From: Molossus alvarezi
Lineage: Eukaryota; Chordata; Mammalia; Chiroptera; Molossidae
Reading direction: 5' to 3'
NCBI GenBank assembly: GCA_037176705.1
Contig: JBAWUJ010000053.1
Coordinates: forward strand, 682,001 to 746,000
DNA length: 64,000 bases
Of this stretch, positions 56,746-64,000 are shown piece after piece; the first letter of the stretch is position 1; each line of letters starts with the position of its first letter. Under the pieces are notes generated by a model. That model searched no databases and was not told the origin of the DNA. It worked only from the letters and a program-made list of their open reading frames with translations. The translations under genes were made by a program, and so were the position numbers.

Positions 56746-59429
56746 CACACACTGCTAAGACTCCGTCAGGATCGGGCACTCATTCCCCCAGCTGCCAGGG
56801 CATGGGCTGCTGATGGCTCATAGCTGCAAACCTCTTCAGGCACTGCCCTCTGCTGACCCTCACCCAGAGCTACAGACCTCCCGAGGACATAAACATCCAC
56901 TAACTGGTCCACAAATATCTCTTTACCCTAATTTGGGATATCCCCTCAGCCATCCCAGCCCAGAGCTCTTGTGGGGTCTGTGTGGTCATTCAACTCCTCC
57001 CTCTGCCCTTCCTGCTCCCCTCATTTCCCTGACAGGTGCTGTTCCCAAGGACCTTCCCCAGTTAATGTCCTGGGTGCAGTTCTCTGCCTCAGAGGCTGTT
57101 TCCAGGGAACACAATCAAAGACAGAACATCTATTATAGGATAAATTTCTAGTTAGCAAATTGAAAAACCAATGTGCTTGTGATGTGGTTATGTTTCAACA
57201 TGTTTTCAAAAGGCAGAACAAAGAAACTGGAGTGCAATCTACCCTGAAGGGAGCCCTTGCACCAGACCCAGGGGAGAGGTGCCTTTGTGCAGATGGTTAC
57301 AGAATTTCCCAGTGCCCCTATGCAGCAGGCAGGACAGATAGCCAGACACTGCAGCTGGGAGGTTGGGCTGGTAGGAAGCTGCTTGCCCAAGATGACACAG
57401 TGGGCATAGCAGAGGCAGGCCATCCTGGTTTACACCCTACATGAGGGCTGGAGAAAGGGGAAGGGACTGCAGGAAAAATATGCATAAATAGAGGGTGCAC
57501 TTGGAGAGTTCCACCCGCTTCAAACCCACATCTCTGTGGGGAGGGTCCTAGCAGTGGCCGCAGTGCCATCCCTCTTGGTACTCCTGGGACCTCCGGGGTT
57601 TCTGTCTCTCAGAGTTGAAGCAGGAAGTGGTTGAAGGAGCTTCTCAAAGACAAGACTCTGAGCTCAGAAATAAAGGGGGAGGAGGAAGGAGGAAAGAACA
57701 CATTTCCCTTCTTTCCGTGCGTACCTGTGCACGTCTGAGCCTTCTCCCCAGCTCCTCCTGTGCAGGGCTGCACTTTCCACCCCTGTGCACATGGGAGGTC
57801 TGAATCACTGACTGACCTCCAACACCACCCAACAAGTTCATCTCAGAGACATGAGTCTGTGAAGTTCTCCTGATCCCTCCTGGTGTGCGATGGGGTGCAG
57901 GAACAGCCTGGGAGACTTTCCCAGGGCCGCCTGGGCAGCCTACTCCCAGAAGGTCAAGCTCTCAGGTCCAAGCTCACAGTTACTCAAAAAGGAGAGCATG
58001 CGGACCCACACCCTCTTGCTTCTCAAAACTGTCTCTCACCCCAAACCCAGCTGCCGACCCCTCTGTGCCACAGCTGATCAGAACATCATTACACCAGCAC
58101 GTTGCCAAAGCACTTCCTAACCTTGGGCGGCTGCAGCTGGCCAGGGGAGGCAGTGTTCGCAGGACCTCTTAATTAGGGCCCTGCCCTTCTCTGATGCTCG
58201 CCCCCCCCCCTCGACAGCCTGGCCTGGCCCAGCCCTTGCTATCCTTGCCTGGCTTTCCCCCACCCTGCAAGGCCACTGTAGACTGTCATTCAGAGCAACA
58301 TGAGGGCCATGCGCAACCTACCGCAAAGCTCCTCAGTGCGGTCCGGTGCTTTTTGCAGCGGCCGCAGGAAGCTAGGGCTGGCCAGGCGCTCAGCTGCATG
58401 GCCAATGCTCTGCTCCTGGCAAGCGGGAGCAGGCGTTCCTGCACTGCCACGAGCTGTGCTTTCACCCGCATTTACACTTTGGGAAACAGGCTTAAAGCTG
58501 GTTAAATAGGAGAGCCAGGATATGGACTCGGGCCATCTGACCCCAGTGATTATCACCATGTTACTGAAAGAGGACCCCAGTACTGCTGGCTCTGGACTCA
58601 GCAGATGACTCAGCACCATGAGGGGGAGAGTTCCCAGCACCATCAGGGGCTTGCCCAGGCTCCTAGCCAGTAAGAGGCAGGCCCAGGTTTTGATCTATAG
58701 GGCTTTCCCTCTCCTATAGACAGACTGCATATTGCTCCACACTGGTGGGCACACTGTTTCCAGGCCCAGCTGTGTGTGTCCCAAGAAGGCTGAAGTTGGC
58801 CATCCCCACCTCACACCCCAGGGCCCAGCAGGTGTTGAGCACATAGCAGGTGCCCCACACATGCGATGGGAACCACGAATCCTTGCATGTCTCCAGCACA
58901 GTGGCCTCCTTGGATCTCAGCACCGCGTTCATACACAGCTCCACGTATCGACAGAATTCCCATCTCAGCCTGCTAAGTGCCTGCCTAATTTTCCAGTCTA
59001 TTGACAGACTTCATCTCACTTAACTGGCCCCTATTGTGTAGCAATTGGATGGTTTCTCATCCCCTCTTAAACTAGGGGGAGGTGCCAGGAACACCCAAGC
59101 TGTGGGGAGGCGCCTTCTGAAGGAGTCAGTCTCAGAAGAGCTTTTCTGTGCCACTAAAAACAGCAGCCAGCTGGCTGGAGGCTTGGGGACAGGCCTGGGC
59201 CATCCCAGAGCCCAGGAGACATCACTCTGTCTCCAGTCATCCTGTAGTCATGTCCTGAGTCCCTGCTCACCTTTGTTGACCCCTTCAAGGGAACAAGGGA
59301 CAGAGCTCCCATGTGACCTACTCTCCTCCCCCCCACCCTGTCCCATTCTGCTCTGACCCCCACTTTCATCTTCTCTGTGTCTTACATCTTCCAAACCTTC
59401 TGTAAAATAGAGTCCTGGAATTAATGATA
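56746..59429. other. Intergenic region, no gene recognised
   Basis: GC-rich, with many short opposing open frames. GACTCGGGCC-type MIR remnants may lie near 58470-58550. It contains a C11 run near 58200. No domain or splice structure seen. Confidence 0.45.
56841..56856 (-). promoter_or_regulatory. CTCF-like motif
   Basis: The minus strand reads TCAGCAGAGGGCAGTG, close to the CTCF core consensus. A motif alone does not prove occupancy. Confidence 0.4.
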
Positions 59430-59800
59430 TCCAACCTGGTGCCCAGCACAGCCCAAGGTGCTGGAGATTCAACCATGAACAAAAGAGGCAATGTCCCTGC
59501 TCGTGGAGCTGACATTCCAGGGTGGAGGCAGGGACGAGAAACAGAGAGAAGTCAGGTGGTGATAAGCACTATAATAAAGGAGGAGGGGCTGGCCATTTAA
59601 ATGGGGTGGCCCAGTAAGGCCTCTGAGGAGATGAGCAGAGACCTGAACAAAGAGTTGGAGTGAACCGTGTGGACATGTGGAGGAAGAACTTTCCAGCCAT
59701 GAGGATAGTGAGCACAAAGGTCCTGAGGTGAGAGAGGCTGGTATGTTCTGGAAATAGCAAGGATGGCCATGTGGCTAGAGTGGGTGAGCGCGAGTGGCCG
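59430..59800 (-). repeat. L2 LINE 3' region
   Basis: GGTGCTGGAGATTCAACCAT, GTCCCTGCTCGTGGAGCTGA, GTAAGGCCTCTGAGGAGATG, GAGTTGGAGTGAACCGTGTG and GAGCACAAAGGTCCTGAGGT: a long collinear antisense L2. Confidence 0.85.
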
Positions 59801-60005
59801 TGGGGTGCAGGGCTCGGAACCTTCCTCACAGCTTTGGCACGTATCTGGATGAGATGAAAGGTTCACACAGACTCAGGGCTTGGGCTGGCTTGTTTTAAAA
59901 GAAGCTGTGTGTAAAGAGAAAACCACAGGGAGGACAGGAAGAAGCAGATGTAATTATCCAGGCAGGAGACAATGATGGCCTCCTCCAGGGTACAGCAATG
60001 AAGCA

Positions 60006-60040
60006 TACACACACACACACACACTCACACACGCACACAT

Positions 60041-60070
<30 letters not shown>
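60006..60070. repeat. (CA)n microsatellite
   Basis: CA units with TCA, GCA and TGCA interruptions. Confidence 0.96.
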
Positions 60071-60072
<2 letters not shown>

Positions 60073-60143
60073 TCTGTTTTAGATCTAGCATTGCTAGATC
60101 TAGAAGGAACTTCAGAATTCATTTCCCGGCCCATCTTATAGAC

Positions 60144-60787
60144 TACAGTAGTTCCCCCTTATCCACTGTTTCACTTTCAGCAATTTCAGTTACCCATGGT
60201 CAACTGCAGTCTGAAAATATTAAACAGAAAATTCCAGAAATAAACAATGTATACGTTTTAAATTGCACGTTGTTCTGAGTAGTCTGATGAAGTCTCTCAC
60301 CTTCTCGCTCCATCCCACCCAGAACGTGAATCATCCCTTTGCCCAGTGTCTCCACACTGCGCATGGCCCCTGCCTGTAAGTAGCTGTCTCAGTTATCAGA
60401 CTGACTGTCACGGTGTCACAGTGCTTGTGTTCAAGAACCCTCATAGTAGCCTAAAGCTACGTCACAATGCCTGCATCACTTGCCTCCCTCCATCTCCTCG
60501 GGTACACATTGTACATCTCACATCATCACAAGGAGGGTGAGTGTGGTACAGGGAGATATTTTGAAAGAGAGAGAGACCACATTCCCTTTTATTACAATAC
60601 TTTGTTATAATTATTCTATTTTATTATTAGTTATAACCTCTTGTTGTGCCTAATTTATAAATTAAACGTTATCATATGTATGTATAGGAAAAGACATAGT
60701 ATATATAGGTATTGATACAACCATGGTTTCAGGCATCCACTGGGGGTCTTGGGAAGTATCCCCCAAAGATAAGGGGGGACTTCTGTA
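60144..60787 (-). mobile_element. Tigger2/MER2-like DNA transposon, complete ends
   Basis: 640 bp between TA dinucleotides (60144 and 60786). Ends are CAGTAGTTCCCCCTTATC and GATAAGGGGGGACTTCTG, inverted repeats 16 of 18. Internal GTTACCCATGGTCAACTGCA, AATTCCAGAAATAAACAATG and TTAATTTATAAATTAGGCAC (minus strand) are known MER2/Tigger landmarks. Too short for a transposase, so non-autonomous. Confidence 0.92.
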
Positions 60788-61659
60788 CAAAACTGAGGCC
60801 CAGGGAGAAAAAGCGACCTACCTGCATAGTTGGCATTCCTGACCTGGAGCCCTGTGTCAGCACCTCCGTCCTAGGCTCTTGCCACAACATCTCTGCCTCT
60901 TGGGTGTTTCATTGTGTGTCTCTTCCCCTCTTTGTCCCTCTCTGTTCCCAGCCTCTGTCTCTGTATCTCTGAGATGCCTCAGCATTTATTTCTCCTTCTG
61001 TCAGGCCCAATTTGGAGCATCAATTAGTGATGAATTAGCAATGCAAATCTTAGCAGTGTTGCCTGGTGCCCACGGGCTCTTGGAAGGGACCTTGCAAATC
61101 TAATTTTAATACCTCTCGCCTCCTCTCCTAGTGCAATTACTCCTCACATCATTTGTCTGCAGAGGCTGTGGCCACCCACCATCCTCCCAGCCCGGCTGAG
61201 GACAACAAGTTCATCTTTGTCAATTAATTATTGAATGGTTTATTTCATACTGGGAGGTGATAAGAGAAGGGAAAGCTGTGTGTTGTGAAATCATCACCAT
61301 AATTACACAGCCGCCGCAGCAGTGCCCAGCATCACAACGCACAGGTGCCTGTGGGGGCGGGGAGAGGAGAAAGGGCAGAGGCCCACGGGTGGGCAGGAGT
61401 CCTATTTGTGGCCTTTGGACAGCCCCTGGGTCTCTCTAGACTTTGATCAACACACACACCCATATAGAGCTTTCAGAGTCCAAGTTCAAATGGGGAGGGG
61501 GATACAGGGGATTAAGCAGGGTCGTAACCATGGGTGCACAAGCCATGCTTCTTTATCTGGGGTGATCAGAATGTAGAATGGACCAGCCCATCCTTAGGAG
61601 CCTTCCCATCTGAGGTTAGAAGACCCACAGCACACACATGATAAAGGATTTTCAAGACT
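60788..61659. other. Intergenic with candidate conserved element
   Basis: No gene recognised. See the AT-rich block at 60995-61320. Confidence 0.4.
60995..61320. promoter_or_regulatory. Candidate developmental enhancer (homeobox/octamer-rich)
   Basis: GCATCAATTAGTGATGAATT, octamer ATGCAAAT (61041-61048), CTAATTTTAATACC, GTCAATTAATTATTGAATGG and CCATAATTACACAGC are packed within 325 bp. No repeat signature and no reading frame of note. Composition resembles vertebrate conserved non-coding elements near neural genes; conservation was not tested. Confidence 0.45.
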
Positions 61660-61974
61660 GGAGCAAAAAGCCCATACTTTACCTTACTCTAGCAAAAATA
61701 GCCCACAAAACTCAGAGCATTTATCCCACACACCCTGCCCATTACCCTCACCTCATCTCCCCTTTGCTCACTCTACTCCAGCCGCACTGGTCTCCTTGCT
61801 GCTCTTTGCAAACGCCAGGCACACCCCACTTCAGAGCCTTTGCATGTGCTATTCCTGCTGCTCAGTCTCTTCCTTCAGAAATCTGCATGGCTCACTCTCA
61901 TCTTCAGCTGGTCATTACCAAACATCACCTTTCAGTAGGTCCCTTCCTGAGCACCTTAGAATTGCAACCCACCC
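61660..61974 (+). repeat. L2 LINE 3' region, left part
   Basis: CACTCTACTCCAGCCGCACT, CTTCAGAGCCTTTGCATGTG and GGTCCCTTCCTGAGCACC are collinear with the L2 3' UTR. Interrupted at 61975. Confidence 0.88.
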
Positions 61975-62102
61975 CTACTAGACTTATTGAGGGGATCACT
62001 TTGGAAGTTATATAAATGCCTAGCCACTATGCTGTACACCTGAAACTAATATAATGTTGAATGTCAACTGTAATGGAAAAATAAAAAAATAATTCAAAAA
62101 AA
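61975..62102 (+). mobile_element. L1 3'-end insertion within L2
   Basis: GGGGATCACTTTGGAAGTTA, GTACACCTGAAACTAATATA, ATGTCAACTGTAATGG and an A-rich tail. Flanked by ATTGCAACCCACCC (61961) and ATTGCAATCCACCC (62103), a 14-bp target duplication with one mismatch. Heavily 5'-truncated. Confidence 0.88.
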
Positions 62103-62400
62103 ATTGCAATCCACCCACTCCTTGCCCTGACACAAATATTCTGTACCTCTCTTCCTTCTTTATTTTTTCCAGATCATTTAATCATATTTGACATATGATG
62201 TGTGTTACTTATTTATTTGTTTTCTCTCTCTCCTTAAAGTATAATCTTCACAAGGACTGGGATTTGGGTACTTCCTCCCCTCCCCCATCTTATCTGCAGC
62301 ACTAGAACAGTACCCCAGTTCTAGTTCAACACCAGCCCGAGCTAATCATTACTGAATGAATAAATGAATGAATGAATCAATGAATGAATCAACGAGTGAG
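62103..62400 (+). repeat. L2 LINE 3' region, right part, with (TGAA)n end
   Basis: GTTACTTATTTATTTGTTTT, CACAAGGACTGGGATTTGGG, then the terminal TGAATGAATGAATC repeats typical of the L2 3' end. Confidence 0.88.
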
Positions 62401-64000
62401 TGAGTGTTTGTGTGGGATGGGGTCTGGATATAGAAAGGACAAAGGACGGGGGTGGGTTCCTTTCCCAGAACAGGCTGGCAAGGTCCACTGTAGCACCAGG
62501 AATTTAGGGAGATTCTTGACGGAGATGGAGACCCGGCCAGGGAGAAAAACTGCGGGCAAAGGCATTTGAAAAGCAAGTGTTCCGGTTGATTTCATGTCTG
62601 TGCATGCCTGGAGGCTGGCATGCTGCGCTGCCCCATCATGGGACATACACAGATTGGTCCCTACCTCCCTCGGAACTCTCCCCAGGGTGAGGACAGGAAC
62701 ACGAGAAGCTTCAGACACTTTGATGAACTCCCCAGCAAGAGTCGCCTCACCTGTGTCTCTCTCCCATGGCTGCGCCAGGGGGCAGTGCGCTGGGGTCTGG
62801 TGCTAGGGGCATCTCCACAAGGTGTGGGAGGGCTTGAAAGGTGAGGGGGTGGGGAGGAGCACAGTGAGACCAGGGCTAGGCTGGGCCCACCCTGAGGAGC
62901 TGAGGGGCTCAGTTTTGAGGTAACAGGGAGGGTGGCGGACAAAGAGAGCCAAGGGAGCTGGAGCACAGCAGAGGGGCTCCAGAGCTGACTGGTCAGGCCT
63001 GGGTTGGAGGGGGTGCCTCTTCCAGGACCCTCTGGCCCTGCAGCTCCCCTCTTAGGAGCCATGCTGCTCTCCCCCTGAAATGAAGGTGGTGATTTTTAGA
63101 GCCAGTTTTCCCCCAAATCTCTGGAGATGCCAGAGCTGCTGTTTCTATGGAAACCTTTCCCCACCAACCTGGGAAGGAGATCCACCCCCACACTGTGTGG
63201 GGGAGGATCCACCCCCACACTGCCCCTGCTCCAGCCCGCAGGGGGCCCCAAGTTGAAAATAATTTCTTTCCCCCAGATTTTTCCAGTGGGGGCTTTGCTT
63301 CTTTGATGAGAGGGAGGCAGCTGGTTTTGTCTCTGTCCTCAGGAATAAAGGGGAGGAGGAAAGACCCAGGCAAGAGAGAAATGGGCTACTGGGGTGCATG
63401 GCTTCTAGGGCAAGCTCTATCTGCAGGCATCATCCCCTCCCCGAGTGACGGGCTAGGGCACCAGTCCTCAGGGAAGGGCCCGCTGACAGCATCTTTCCTT
63501 CCCAGGAAATCCCAAACGATCCTATTTCTCTCTGGCCCTGTACATCTCTGGGAGTTGCCTTCCCCAGGCCCCAGGCCCCAGGCCCCAGGCCACCCTGAAT
63601 TCACCAGGGATCACACTGCAAACTATAAAAAACACAAAAGCTTTGTCCAATTCAAGTCAGGAAGGAAGTTCTTGGAAGGTCACATCATAGATCCTTGAAT
63701 TGATGAGGCAGCTGGAGAAGCAGACTTGGAAAACCAGCCAGAAGCAAGATAGGCTGGTGGGGGACAGTGAGAGTCACCCAGAGACAGCCAAGCCAGGGCA
63801 GGGACCATGAGTGGACTCCAGCATGTCTGAACACAGGCACGTTGTGACAATTTTAATGATCCCCACTTCTCTATGTTGCTCCCTCCAGGTCAAGATCCTA
63901 GGAAAAGGGATAGGATAGGGGAGTGTTTGATGGAACTGTTCAATGTCCTGATTATGGTCACATGAATCTACGAGTGTTAAAATTCATAGACCTGTATACC
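62401..64000. other. Intergenic to window end, no gene recognised
   Basis: GC-rich, includes a short CCAGGCC tandem repeat (63565-63592). Overlapping frames up to about 180 codons on both strands have no recognisable domain. The last 150 bp (GAACTGTTCAATGTCCTGAT, GTTAAAATTCATAGACC) look like an L1 or other LINE 3' tail entering from the right. Confidence 0.45.
62772..62788 (+). promoter_or_regulatory. CTCF-like motif
   Basis: GCGCCAGGGGGCAGTGC matches the CTCF core well. Plus orientation, 5.9 kb from the minus-oriented motif at 56841. Confidence 0.4.

Noticed and set aside
63147..63698. 183-codon plus-strand frame
   Set aside because: No recognisable domain, overlapped by long minus-strand frames, low-complexity Pro-rich stretch from a CCAGGCC tandem repeat, and no promoter or splice support.

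Overview
This window is mammalian genomic DNA, and almost certainly from a bat. There are LINE-1 ORF1 and ORF2 remnants, ancient MIR, L2, MLT1 and Tigger copies, and about ten copies of a tRNA-headed SINE with a long TCTC-rich arm and a 3' part containing GTCCTCAGGTGAG-type sequence. That SINE looks like the Ves family of bats (recognised from memory). I saw no HeliBat-type Helitron ends, which weakly argues against a vespertilionid. There is no bacterial-style gene organisation.

Layout. (1) 1-13050: a LINE-1 graveyard. Two related L1 copies sit head to tail and share disabling stops. They are followed by an ORF1-only (HAL1-like) element with a 5' leader, an L1 that lost its reverse-transcriptase core, a CpG-rich 650-bp block with YY1/Sp1-like motifs, and two minus-strand L1 pieces. 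(2) 13051-18656: a 5.6-kb minisatellite of roughly 75-80 units of about 72-73 bp, each carrying a small hairpin, with higher-order organisation. (3) 18737-19200: two exons encoding the C-terminal half of a MAM domain, best matched to MDGA1 on the plus strand. The minisatellite lies in the intron and stops 80 bp short of the first exon. (4) 19201-24840: probable 3' UTR or 3' intron/UTR region of that gene, ending in a good AATAAA signal and containing a 74-bp TTAA-flanked palindromic insert. (5) 24841-43490: GC-rich intergenic sequence with only old repeats (MIR, L2, MLT1), two short VNTRs, TG tracts and an ERV1-type solo LTR. (6) 43490-55505: SINE-rich sequence with nested insertions in old L1, hAT and MaLR copies. 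(7) 55505-64000: intergenic sequence with a complete Tigger2/MER2-like transposon, an L2 interrupted by an L1 tail, an AT-rich homeobox/octamer-rich block that could be a conserved enhancer, and two CTCF-like motifs.

The only protein-coding sequence I can support is the pair of MAM exons. The MDGA1 product is normally a GPI-anchored Ig/MAM protein acting at synapses and in neuronal migration. In this window the usual last-coding-exon junction looks broken: AT stands where a donor GT is expected, and an in-frame TGA follows. The GPI-signal exon was not found. This is the most biologically consequential observation here, and the minisatellite is the most unusual structure. All family names come from memory and pattern recognition; no database was searched.
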